Shown: positions 24,626 to 31,832 of the stretch, in pieces
How the letters are laid out: each line of letters begins with the position of its first letter
Position numbering within the stretch: position 1 is the stretch's first letter
Origin: QPIN01 sp964399475
GTDB taxonomy: Bacteria > Pseudomonadota > Gammaproteobacteria > Methylococcales > Methylomonadaceae
Length of the DNA: 32,047 nucleotides
Direction: 5' to 3'
Assembly: GCA_964399475.1 (NCBI GenBank)
Contig: CAYNRB010000014.1
Location: forward strand, 1 to 32,047
Position numbers and translations under genes: made by a program
The notes under the pieces: model-generated
What the model was told of the DNA's origin: nothing
The model's input: the letters and a program-made list of their open reading frames with translations, nothing else
The model's database searches: none

Positions 24626-25864
24626 ATGAATCATCCAGTCGCTGAAATATTTTCTCAAGGTGAAGAAATCCTCAACGGACATATTTCAGATACCAATGCA
24701 ACTTGGCTGTCGCATGAATTAGTGCAAATGGGTTTTGTTATTTCCAGACATACGGCGGTCGGTGATAAGTTAGATGATTTATCTGCTCTATTAATAGAAA
24801 TTTCCAGTCGTTCAGACTTTTGCATTTGTACTGGAGGGTTGGGCCCTACTATTGATGATTTAACGGCAGAGGCGGTAGCCAATGCCTTTGCATGTCCATT
24901 GGAGCTAGATAGAGTGGCATTAAAGCAAATAGAGCAAAGTTTTATTAGCCGAAACCGAAAAATGGCTGATAGTAATAGAAAACAAGCATTGTTTCCTCGC
25001 AGTGCAGTACGAATTGATAACGCATGGGGTACAGCACCTGGGTTTGCCATTCAGAAAAACCGTTGCTGGTTTGTATTTGTACCTGGAGTGCCAGTAGAAA
25101 TGCAAAATATGTTTGCAGACCCTATAAAAGCAGAACTAGAAAAGCGTTATGTTCTAAAAGCGGATCAATTAATTACCATTAAGACCATTGGCATAGGAGA
25201 ATCCGATTTACAAGAAAAGCTAAATAAAATTCCATTAAAGGATAACGTGCAATTAAGTTTTCGGGCGGCACCTGATGAAGTGCAGACCAAATTATTATTC
25301 CCCTCTGATACGAAAGAAACTGAAATCAAAAATTATGTCAATCAACTGGTCAAAACGATTGGCGAAGAAGTCTTTGTAGTTGAGCAGCCAAATCAGTTAT
25401 CAACTGACCTGGTTTCAGTGATTAATCAATTAATGCTGGATAAGCAATATACACTTTCTGTTTTGGAAACAGCAACTCAGGGGTTGATTTCTGCAAAATG
25501 TATCGGTGCTTCATGGTTAGAGCATTCCAGTTATTATCAATCTATTGAAATATTGCGAAAACAATGGGGAATAATTAAACAAGATGATTTCATGAAAACC
25601 GCAGAAACCATTGCAAATAAATTAAAAACAATGCATAACAATGACTTGGTTTTAGTCCAGTTATATAAAGGTAGTCGGAATCAATTTCAAGAGAAAGAAA
25701 AAAGCATAATTCTATATAATACTCTGATAACACCTCAGGGGATCTTGCAAAAGACTTTAACTATAGCTGGTCCCATAAAACGAAAACAAAACTACGCTGC
25801 CATTCGAGCGTTAGATTTTCTCAGAAGATATTTGCAAAACAGTGCCATTAATACGATTAAATAA
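24626..25864 (+). CDS. cinA: CinA-family protein with degenerate C-terminal domain
   Basis: CinA proteins join an N-terminal MoCF-like (ADP-ribose pyrophosphatase/COG1058) domain to a C-terminal NMN deamidase domain. The N-terminal half is well conserved: GEEILNGHISDTNATWLSHEL, ICTGGLGPTIDDLTAEAVA, KQALFPRSA and WFVFVPGVPVEMQNMF. The C-terminal domain (from about residue 270) has LSVLETATQGLISAK where active deamidases have an AESCTGG-like motif, so the usual Ser is replaced by Thr and flanking residues are changed. NMN deamidase activity is doubtful. Its 3' end overlaps the start of the ABC-F gene by 23 bp. Confidence 0.88.
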   Translation: MNHPVAEIFSQGEEILNGHISDTNATWLSHELVQMGFVISRHTAVGDKLDDLSALLIEISSRSDFCICTGGLGPTIDDLTAEAVANAFACPLELDRVALKQIEQSFISRNRKMADSNRKQALFPRSAVRIDNAWGTAPGFAIQKNRCWFVFVPGVPVEMQNMFADPIKAELEKRYVLKADQLITIKTIGIGESDLQEKLNKIPLKDNVQLSFRAAPDEVQTKLLFPSDTKETEIKNYVNQLVKTIGEEVFVVEQPNQLSTDLVSVINQLMLDKQYTLSVLETATQGLISAKCIGASWLEHSSYYQSIEILRKQWGIIKQDDFMKTAETIANKLKTMHNNDLVLVQLYKGSRNQFQEKEKSIILYNTLITPQGILQKTLTIAGPIKRKQNYAAIRALDFLRRYLQNSAINTIK

Positions 25865-27728
25865 CGTCTCCATTGCATATGGAACTCATGCTTTACTTGA
25901 TAAATCCGATTTTCAACTTGATCCCGGTGAAAAGGTAGGTCTATTAGGCCGAAATGGTGAAGGTAAATCCACTTTAATGAAAATTATTGCTGGAAAAATT
26001 CATGCTGATAATGGAGAGGTCTGGCGTCAGGCTGAAATAAAAATGGCCTGGCTAGAACAATCCCCCGAATTAGATTCAGAATCAACAATCTATGATGCGG
26101 TTGCCAGTGGGTTGGGTGAATTGGGTGATTGGATTTCTCAATATCATCATTTGCTGGAAACCATGGATGGAAGTGAGCAATCTCTCAACAAGCTAGGAGA
26201 CTTGCAGCATAAACTTGAATCGCATAATGGCTGGCATTTTCAACAGCGAGTGGAATCGACTTTATCAAAACTTAATTTACCAGCAGATATAAAAATTGGT
26301 AGCTTATCGGGCGGCTGGAAAAGACGGGTGGCTTTAGCGCAGGCCTTGGTTATTGAACCAGATGTTTTGTTACTGGATGAGCCAACTAATCACCTTGATT
26401 TTGAGAGCATTGCCTGGCTGGAAGAGCAGGTATTAGCTTTTCAAGGCGCTGTATTATTTGTTACCCATGATCGGGCATTTTTACAAAAATTGGCAACTCG
26501 CATTGTGGATTTGGATAGAGGGCAGCTGATCTCATGGCCAGGTAATTATCAAGATTATTTACGACGGAAAGCAGCGGCTTTGGAAGACGAAGCCAACCAA
26601 AATGCAGAGTTTGATAAAAAATTAGCCAAAGAAGAAGTCTGGGTCAGGCAAGGTATAAAAGCCAGGCGTACCCGCAATGAAGGGCGAGTACGTGTCTTAA
26701 AAAAATTAAGAGCAGAACGTTCTGAACGTAGAAACCTGCAAGGAACGACTAAACTAAATCTGAATAAAGGAGAGTTATCAGGTAAAAAAGTAATAGAAGC
26801 GATTGATGTAAATTTTGGATATGCTGATAAATTAATCGTTAAAGATTTCTCAACGCTAATCCAGCGAGGCGATAAAATTGGTTTGCTTGGACCCAATGGA
26901 GCAGGAAAATCAACCTTATTAAAATTATTGCTAAAACAGCTCGAACCGACCAGTGGAACGGTAGAGCAGGGCACAAAGCTGGAAATAGCCTATTTTGATC
27001 AACTAAGAGAACAGTTAGATCCAGAGCTTACCGTAGCGGATACAGTGGGAGAGGGTAGTGATTTTTTAGAAATTGCAGGTGTTAAAAAGCATATCATGTC
27101 TTATCTGGCAGACTTTTTATTTACTCCAGCAAGAGCCAGGTCTCCTGTAAAAAGTTTATCGGGTGGTGAAAAAAATCGCTTGTTACTGGCTAGATTATTT
27201 ACCAAACCAGCGAATCTGATCATTATGGATGAACCCACCAATGATTTGGATCTGGAAACATTAGAGATGTTAGAGGAAAAGTTGGTCAGCTACCAGGGAA
27301 CTCTATTATTAGTTAGTCACGATAGAGCCTTTTTAGATAATGTAGTGACCAGTGTATTTGTTTTTGAAAGAGACGGTGTGGTCAATGAGTATATTGGCGG
27401 TTATGCTGAATGGTATGCTTTGGATAAACAAAGAAAGAAGCAAGCAATAAGCAAAAAACAGCTAGAAACAAAAAAACAGGAAAAAATAAAAGCTAATAGT
27501 AAGAAAAAAATTAATTTTAAAGAGCAAAAAGAACTGGAAGAATTACCAAAAGTAATAGACAAGCTAGAAACAGAGCAGACAGAATTAACTGAGCAAATCA
27601 GTCATGCCGATTTTTACAAACAGGATCAGGATAAAATTAAGCAAATCCTGGAAAATTTAAGTAATATTGAAGAAAAGTTAGAGAAAGCTTATCAGCGCTG
27701 GGATGAGCTGGAAAGTTTGGTTAAATAA
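25842..27728 (+). CDS. uup: ABC-F family ATPase, Uup-like
   Basis: Cytoplasmic twin-ATPase of the ABC-F class, which acts on ribosomes or, for Uup, influences DNA transposon excision and ribosome function. The 628 residues contain two ABC modules. The first has Walker A GRNGEGKS (36-43), signature LSGGWKRRVALAQAL and Walker B LLLDEPTNHLD. The second has GPNGAGKS near 345, signature LSGGEKNRLLLARL and IIMDEPTNDLD. A lysine-rich linker and a C-terminal coiled coil (about 545-628) identify the Uup subgroup. It has no membrane segments. The GTG start lies inside the end of cinA, suggesting coupled translation. Confidence 0.93.
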   Translation: MPLIRLNNVSIAYGTHALLDKSDFQLDPGEKVGLLGRNGEGKSTLMKIIAGKIHADNGEVWRQAEIKMAWLEQSPELDSESTIYDAVASGLGELGDWISQYHHLLETMDGSEQSLNKLGDLQHKLESHNGWHFQQRVESTLSKLNLPADIKIGSLSGGWKRRVALAQALVIEPDVLLLDEPTNHLDFESIAWLEEQVLAFQGAVLFVTHDRAFLQKLATRIVDLDRGQLISWPGNYQDYLRRKAAALEDEANQNAEFDKKLAKEEVWVRQGIKARRTRNEGRVRVLKKLRAERSERRNLQGTTKLNLNKGELSGKKVIEAIDVNFGYADKLIVKDFSTLIQRGDKIGLLGPNGAGKSTLLKLLLKQLEPTSGTVEQGTKLEIAYFDQLREQLDPELTVADTVGEGSDFLEIAGVKKHIMSYLADFLFTPARARSPVKSLSGGEKNRLLLARLFTKPANLIIMDEPTNDLDLETLEMLEEKLVSYQGTLLLVSHDRAFLDNVVTSVFVFERDGVVNEYIGGYAEWYALDKQRKKQAISKKQLETKKQEKIKANSKKKINFKEQKELEELPKVIDKLETEQTELTEQISHADFYKQDQDKIKQILENLSNIEEKLEKAYQRWDELESLVK

Positions 27729-27793
27729 ATACATTGCAATCAAAGTGCAAGTACATTATTATTGTCGGCTGTTCAATATTCATTGAATCAATA

Positions 27794-27881
27794 GGAGAGC
27801 TGGCCGAGCGGTCGAAGGCGCACGCCTGGAAAGTGTGTATACGGTAACGTATCAAGGGTTCGAATCCCTTGCTCTCCGCCA
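27794..27881 (+). tRNA. tRNA-Ser (anticodon GGA)
   Basis: An 88-base tRNA with encoded CCA (27879-27881). Acceptor stem GGAGAGC (27794-27800) pairs with GCTCTCC (27871-27877). The anticodon stem CACGC/GTGTG encloses loop CTGGAAA, with anticodon GGA at 27828-27830. The long variable arm and the GGTTCGAATCC T-arm are typical of serine tRNA. A tyrosine integrase gene follows 111 bp downstream, so its 3' end is the likely attachment site of the adjacent island. Confidence 0.96.
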
Positions 27882-27991
27882 TTTATACATCCTGTAGCAT
27901 CCGTAAACACCCATTTAGACCAGTAACATAAGGGTTTAATCTGTTTTATTGTCCGTTAGTGTCCTAGTCAATCCGTTGACGTACCCCCAAC

Positions 27992-29637
27992 ATGCCTTTA
28001 AACGTCCCAAAAATCAACACCTCCAAGCCTAGAGAGAAAGACTACAAGCTCTCTGATGAAAAAGGCTTATACCTGCTAATTAAGAAAAACGGTTCAAAGT
28101 ATTGGCGATTCAAGTACCGAATTAATAAATCAGAAAAACTATTATCTTTGGGGGTATATCCTGATGTTTCATTAGAAAGATGCCAGAGACGGCAGGGACA
28201 AAGCACGAAAACAAATTAGTGATGGTATTGATCCAAGTTTAATAAGAAAACTTGAAAAAGCAGGAAGCAAAGAAAATACCTTTCAAGCCGTTGCTGAGGA
28301 GTTTTTAAGCAGTAATTCTCATAGATGGAGTGCATCCCACCAATTACATATTAAACAATGCTATGAACGTGATGTTTTTCCTTGGATAGGATCAAGGCCA
28401 TTAAAAGACTTAACCGTTATTGAAGTATTAACAACACTTAGGCGTATTGTTGACCGTGGCGCGTTAGAAGTGGCGGCAAGAATTAAACAGTTTATAGGTC
28501 AGGCTATCCGTTATGGAATTGTTACCGGACGTGCTGAACGAGATGTAACCCAGGATTTAAGGGGCGCGTTACCTTCTCCGGTAAAAGGACATTACAACGC
28601 AGTTATTGACAGTAAAATATTAAGACAATTATTATTAGATATTGATGCTTATCAAGCCAGTTTTGTAGTTAGGGTTGCTTTACAAATACAACCTATGGTT
28701 TTTGCTAGACCATCAAACCTAGTTGAAATGCAATGGAGTGAAATAGATTTAGAAAATGCACAATGGATAATCCCAGCGGAAAAAATGAAAATGAATGATA
28801 GGCATATCGTTCCATTAGCAACACAGGTTATTGAATTGTTGCGTGAAATACATCCATTAACAGGAACGGATAAGTATGTTTTTTCAACCGCTTAAAATCA
28901 GGGAAACGGAGCGATAGCGGAGTGATGATTTTTAGTCCGCGGTAGGCGACAGGGAAATTTGCTGATCCGATGTATGCGATAGCATGCGAGGGAGGCTAAA
29001 ATTTTATACCGACAGCCGTCAAGTCAGTGAGGTAGCCTTAACGTAGCGGCTTTTGTGCGGAGTTGAGGCGGACGCAGGACGTCCGGGGCTTACTAATCGC
29101 TGCTCAATTTTTGCATTCTGGGGCAAGGACGCCGCTGAATCCAAAAAATAAGCAATGGCGCGCTTGTGAAGTTTCCCAATTATTTTCGTCGTGACGTATA
29201 AAGAGAAACCATTAAAATTGGGGTTTGCTACATTTGAGGCAAAACCAGCTAAATTAAAACTCCTTATCTATAGTGGGTTCTGTCGATTTAAAAACTGGGA
29301 AACTTCAGTTTTTTCAAGTAATCAAGGGAAAACAAAAACAGGGCATATAAGCAGAGAAACACCTGGAGCGATTTTAAGGAGATTGGGCTATACAGGTAAA
29401 CATACTACCCACGGCTTTAGAACAACAGCCAGCACCATATTTCATGAACAAGGTTTTAATTCTGATATGATTGAAAGACAGTTAGCCCACGCGGAAAGGA
29501 ATGCAGTGAAAGCCGCTTATTGTCATGCTGAATATTTACCAGAAAGAAAACAAATGATGCAGGTTTGGGCTAATTATTTACAGAACCTAAAAACAAATAA
29601 TAATGTTGTTTTTGGTAATTTTAATAAGGTAGGCTAA
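27992..29637 (+). pseudogene. P4-type tyrosine integrase, broken by a frameshift and an insertion
   Basis: Site-specific recombinase of the tRNA-targeting family. The N-terminal arm-binding domain (KINTSKPREKDYKLSDEKGLYLLIK...YRINKSEKLLSLGVYPDVSL) is followed by a one-base shift at about 28175-28181. In the next frame DARDGRDKARKQISDGIDPS continues correctly. The core-binding and catalytic parts follow, with the first catalytic Arg in FARPSNLVEMQW. After DKYVFS the gene is split by about 430 bp of foreign DNA. It resumes at about 29318 with the catalytic HTTHGFR, LAHAERN and AAYCHAEYLPERKQMMQVW segments. Removing the insertion rejoins KYVFSSNQGKTKTG cleanly. The enzyme should be inactive, so the island is probably fixed unless helped in trans. 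Confidence 0.9.
28888..29317 (+). mobile_element. About 430-bp structured insertion in the integrase gene
   Basis: Flanked by the 10-bp direct repeat GTTTTTTCAA (28878-28887 and 29308-29317), and visibly richer in G and C than its surroundings up to about 29165. It encodes no recognisable protein. Inverted repeats suggest a folded RNA: AAAATCA/TGATTTT (28894-28900 with 28926-28932), AGCCG/CGGCT (29014-29018 with 29047-29051) and TTGAG/CTCAA (29063-29067 with 29103-29107). CGGACG-CAGGA-CGTCCG (29069-29085) and an 11-bp pair GAAGTTTCCCA/TGGGAAACTTC (29168-29178 with 29296-29306) complete the set. Candidates are a non-autonomous element carrying an RNA (for example HEARO/omega-RNA-like) or an intron remnant. 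Neither can be confirmed by eye. Confidence 0.6.
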
Positions 29638-29650
29638 CAAACTAAAAACA

Positions 29651-29750
29651 GACCTTACAAACTTACAAATCGCTACAGGACATGTATAACAAGGCTTAGT
29701 GTGTAAGGTCAAATGTAAGGTCATGTAAGTTTTGTAAGTTTTGTAAGTTC
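29651..29750. repeat. Cluster of TGTAAG repeats downstream of the integrase
   Basis: GACCTTACAAACTTACA (29651-29667) on one side faces a direct series on the other: TGTAAGGTC twice (about 29701-29722), then TGTAAGTTT twice and TGTAAGTT (about 29724-29750). This gives at least seven TGTAAG/CTTACA units in about 100 bp. Such clusters next to integrases are often binding sites for integrase arm domains, excision factors or replication initiators. The protein that binds here is not known. Confidence 0.65.
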
Positions 29751-29914
29751 TACACCTTATAATTGATATTATTGGAGTCCCCAATTGGGTGCTTTTTCCT
29801 TTGCTTTTAGTAAAAACTCACCTGTCTTGAGACATGATACAAATTAGTCAAATTGCATTTGTTTAAAATTTTAGGCAAAATAAGCTATATTTAATTAAAC
29901 TTAGGGGGATAGCT

Positions 29915-30121
29915 ATGGACGATAAAATTATAAATATTGCTCAAAAGAGGAATGAAAAATCTACAGAAAAAAAGTTTATCAAGATTTTAGATAAAGACAT
30001 ATCAGAAGGCAATATTCAAGAAATACCGAATAGTGTTTTTGAGCGCATTGCTAACATTAAGCATAAAGCTTTATTGGCAAGAGAAAGGATCGAAAGAGTA
30101 GGTTACATAAATTCAAGTTGA
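29915..30121 (+). CDS. Small hypothetical protein
   Basis: A 68-residue, lysine- and glutamate-rich, probably helical soluble protein (DDKIINIAQKRNEKSTEKKF...ERIANIKHKALLARERIERVGY). I do not recognise the family. It has a strong purine-rich ribosome-binding site (AGGGGGAT, about 29902-29909) five to six bases before the ATG, which supports real expression. It is the only plus-strand gene after the integrase remnant and lies between the TGTAAG cluster and the toxin-antitoxin pair. A small DNA-binding or regulatory role would fit the location but is not shown. Confidence 0.6.
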   Translation: MDDKIINIAQKRNEKSTEKKFIKILDKDISEGNIQEIPNSVFERIANIKHKALLARERIERVGYINSS

Positions 30122-30171
30122 AATCGGCATAAAAAACCCGAATTAACGGGCTAATGGTTAAAATACATATG

Positions 30172-30612
30172 TTAGGCGGCCTGTTTCCAGCCGGAATCAG
30201 TTTCTTCAAGTTCTAAATTTTTATTATATTCTTCTCTATTTAGATGACTTAAACATTCAAAAAACTCTTTAATTTTTTTATTTCCATTTGCCTGTTCCGC
30301 AAATAAAATTCTAAGGATTTTATCGGCTGGTTTAGTTATTTTTGTTCTATGGTTCTCCCATCCTCTCACAGATACATCGCTTACCCCTAAAAGCTGCGAT
30401 AAGTGTATTTGTGACAAATCCAACTCTTTTCTAAAAAAACGTACCTCAGCACCAGACAGTCTCGGTTTATTGTTTATAATGTGCAAGCCAATAGCTGCAT
30501 GTAACCCTTCTATGTTATGAATAGAGGTGGCATTTCCATAATCTGTTTCTATTACAGTGTAGCCATTTTTTAACCATATGTTTTGCAGACCACAACTTGT
30601 ATAACGTAGCAT
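30172..30612 (-). CDS. HTH-type antitoxin/transcriptional regulator (MqsA-like HTH)
   Basis: The 146-residue protein has an N-terminal segment YTSCGLQNIWLKNGYTV, typical of regulators paired with DUF4258 proteins. A helix-turn-helix follows at about 52-100: LSGAEVRFFRKELDLSQIHLSQLLGVSDVSVRGWENHRTK. An acidic C-terminal tail completes it. The ATG is preceded by an excellent ribosome-binding site GGAGGTG four bases upstream. It follows the DUF4258 gene by 15 bp, so the two form a toxin-first operon. It probably binds the palindrome at 30973-30991 to repress the operon, as antitoxins usually do. Confidence 0.82.
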   Translation of the reverse strand: MLRYTSCGLQNIWLKNGYTVIETDYGNATSIHNIEGLHAAIGLHIINNKPRLSGAEVRFFRKELDLSQIHLSQLLGVSDVSVRGWENHRTKITKPADKILRILFAEQANGNKKIKEFFECLSHLNREEYNKNLELEETDSGWKQAA

Positions 30613-30627
30613 AAAACACCTCCAATA

Positions 30628-30951
30628 TTATTTGTATGCAGTAATCACAATAACATGATTACCATTTGCATCTCTTTCAAAAGCCGCTACAACAGTTAAA
30701 TGTTCTCCAGCGGAAAATGTATCAATATTAAATTTCCAATTCCCTTTAATATCAAGATAAGGGTTTTCAGAAAATACCCCGTGTTGCAAACATCTAATAA
30801 CTTGCATTCTTGTTATTTTTCTTTGTTTCATGCGCTTATCAGCATGGTCAGTAAAAAATACTTTAGACGATTCTTTTACTATCTCAGTAAGTAATCGTTT
30901 AGCATTTACAGGAGATAGGTCAAAATCCAAGACATTTGCATTCTTATCCAT
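30628..30951 (-). CDS. DUF4258 domain protein, putative toxin
   Basis: A 107-residue protein from the ATG at 30949-30951. A TTG start at 30999 is also open but would run through the palindromic operator, so the ATG is preferred. DUF4258 signature parts are VFFTDHADKRMKQRKITRMQVIRCLQHG, then GNWKFNIDTFSAGEHLTVVAAFERDANGNHVIVITAYK. The family is related to RelE-like small toxins and is commonly encoded beside an HTH regulator, as here. Its biochemical activity is not established. Islands use such pairs as maintenance modules. Confidence 0.8.
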   Translation of the reverse strand: MDKNANVLDFDLSPVNAKRLLTEIVKESSKVFFTDHADKRMKQRKITRMQVIRCLQHGVFSENPYLDIKGNWKFNIDTFSAGEHLTVVAAFERDANGNHVIVITAYK

Positions 30952-30972
30952 AATATTAATTTTATTAAATTG

Positions 30973-30991
30973 ACCGTTAAATTTTAACGGT
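30973..30991. promoter_or_regulatory. Palindromic operator upstream of the toxin-antitoxin pair
   Basis: ACCGTTAAATTTTAACGGT is a perfect 19-bp palindrome with a single central base. It ends 22 bp upstream of the DUF4258 ATG. The position and symmetry suggest the autoregulatory binding site of the HTH antitoxin. Confidence 0.6.
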
Positions 30992-31166
30992 ACATGCAAA
31001 TAATAGCAAGCAATATTAAAACGTCAAGGGAAGTAAAAAGAAGTTGAAATACGTCTTCCAAAGACGCTTTTGTCTGTGATTTATTCAGCTTATTGTCTAT
31101 GGCTACTTCTATTACTTCTTCATCTATTTTGATTAGAGGTAAGTCGTGCGTGTAAAACCACGCCAT
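30984..31166 (-). CDS. Small hypothetical protein with C-terminal membrane segment
   Basis: A 60-residue open frame: an acidic and polar first half (AWFYTHDLPLIKIDEEVIEVAIDNK), then a hydrophobic end (VFQLLFTSLDVLILLAIICMY) that could be one membrane helix. The ribosome-binding site is weak, and the 5' part overlaps the tail of the decayed gene at 31120-31832. I do not recognise it. It may be a chance frame, a real small membrane protein or the shifted C-terminus of the upstream remnant. Confidence 0.3.
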   Translation of the reverse strand: MAWFYTHDLPLIKIDEEVIEVAIDNKLNKSQTKASLEDVFQLLFTSLDVLILLAIICMYR

Positions 31167-31832
31167 TCTTTTTTGCGTGGTAATGAACTAAATATTGATT
31201 CAACTTTATGCACAAATTTGTGCATAAAATAATCTGTTTTATTGTTGTAATCCGCATTCAATTTACCCAGCAAATACTTAACCCTAATCAGTGAATCATC
31301 CCAAAACCCAAATATTCATCACTGTTGTAAAGCTCAGCATCAACCATACCTACAATAGCGTGACATAAGGTATAACACCGCGTCTTGATAAGTTGTAACA
31401 ATAATCAACTATTTGCTTGATTAGCTTTACATAGTTTTTTATCTTGCTGACTGTATTAGCCTTGTCTACAAGTAGCTGGGATAGGGGTAGCCATGCTTGT
31501 TTCGGGGCTTTGCTTATTTCGTATAAATGGATTGTTTTTTCAGAAATTGTTGCAATAAAAAGTGTTGCATCATTGCAATCTTTTCTATTGCAAACATTAT
31601 CAACAACCTCTTTAGCCGCAACTAATCTTGTTAGCTCCGACTTGTTCAGCCCCACTTTTTCAGCAAAATCTGAATAAGACATGCCCCGTTCATACTTAGT
31701 ACAAGCAACCTTAGCCGCCCCTCCTATATCAAGTGGGTTATTGTCCCTTTGATCGTTACTGGTGATTAGGCGAACGCGAGGGAAAATTATTCCCTGACTT
31801 ATTATTATGTGAGGATTATCTACATATTGTGT
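31120..31832 (-). pseudogene. Decayed ParB-like gene
   Basis: The open frame 31832-31350 reads FPRVRLITSNDQRDNNPLDI, then GGAAKVACTKYERGMSYSDF and AEKVGLNKSELTRLVAAKEV. This resembles the end of a ParB/KorB nuclease-like domain and the following helix-turn-helix. No ATG, GTG or TTG exists before the internal Met at 31682, so the 5' end is missing. After the stop at 31350, gene-like peptide continues in other frames (CHAIVGMVDAELYNSDEYLGF, then WDDSLIRVKYLLGKLNADY...SIFSSLPRKK), consistent with two further one-base shifts. If only the 110-codon part 31682-31350 is translated it would be an HTH fragment. Plasmid or integrative-element origin is likely. Confidence 0.5.
31205..31228. repeat. Perfect 24-bp palindrome
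   Basis: TTTATGCACAAA followed by its exact complement. It lies inside the decayed ParB-like gene, where the same bases can be read as codons (FMHKFVHK), so it may be a coding coincidence or a regulatory site. Confidence 0.65.

Noticed and set aside
24655..25050. 131-codon minus-strand frame inside cinA
   Set aside because: Antisense to the well-conserved MoCF-like domain of cinA, whose frame has clear family motifs.
26555..26974. 139-codon minus-strand frame inside the ABC-F gene
   Set aside because: Antisense shadow of the Walker A2 region; no independent support.
28900..29190. Group II intron in the integrase
   Set aside because: I could not find a GTGYG-type 5' end or a domain V-like hairpin with the expected AGC triad; kept only as a low-probability alternative.
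29191..29308. GTG-started open frame at the right end of the integrase insertion as a gene of the inserted element
   Set aside because: The 39-codon part within the insert has no recognisable motif and simply runs into the integrase C-terminal frame; it does not resemble an IscB or TnpB start.
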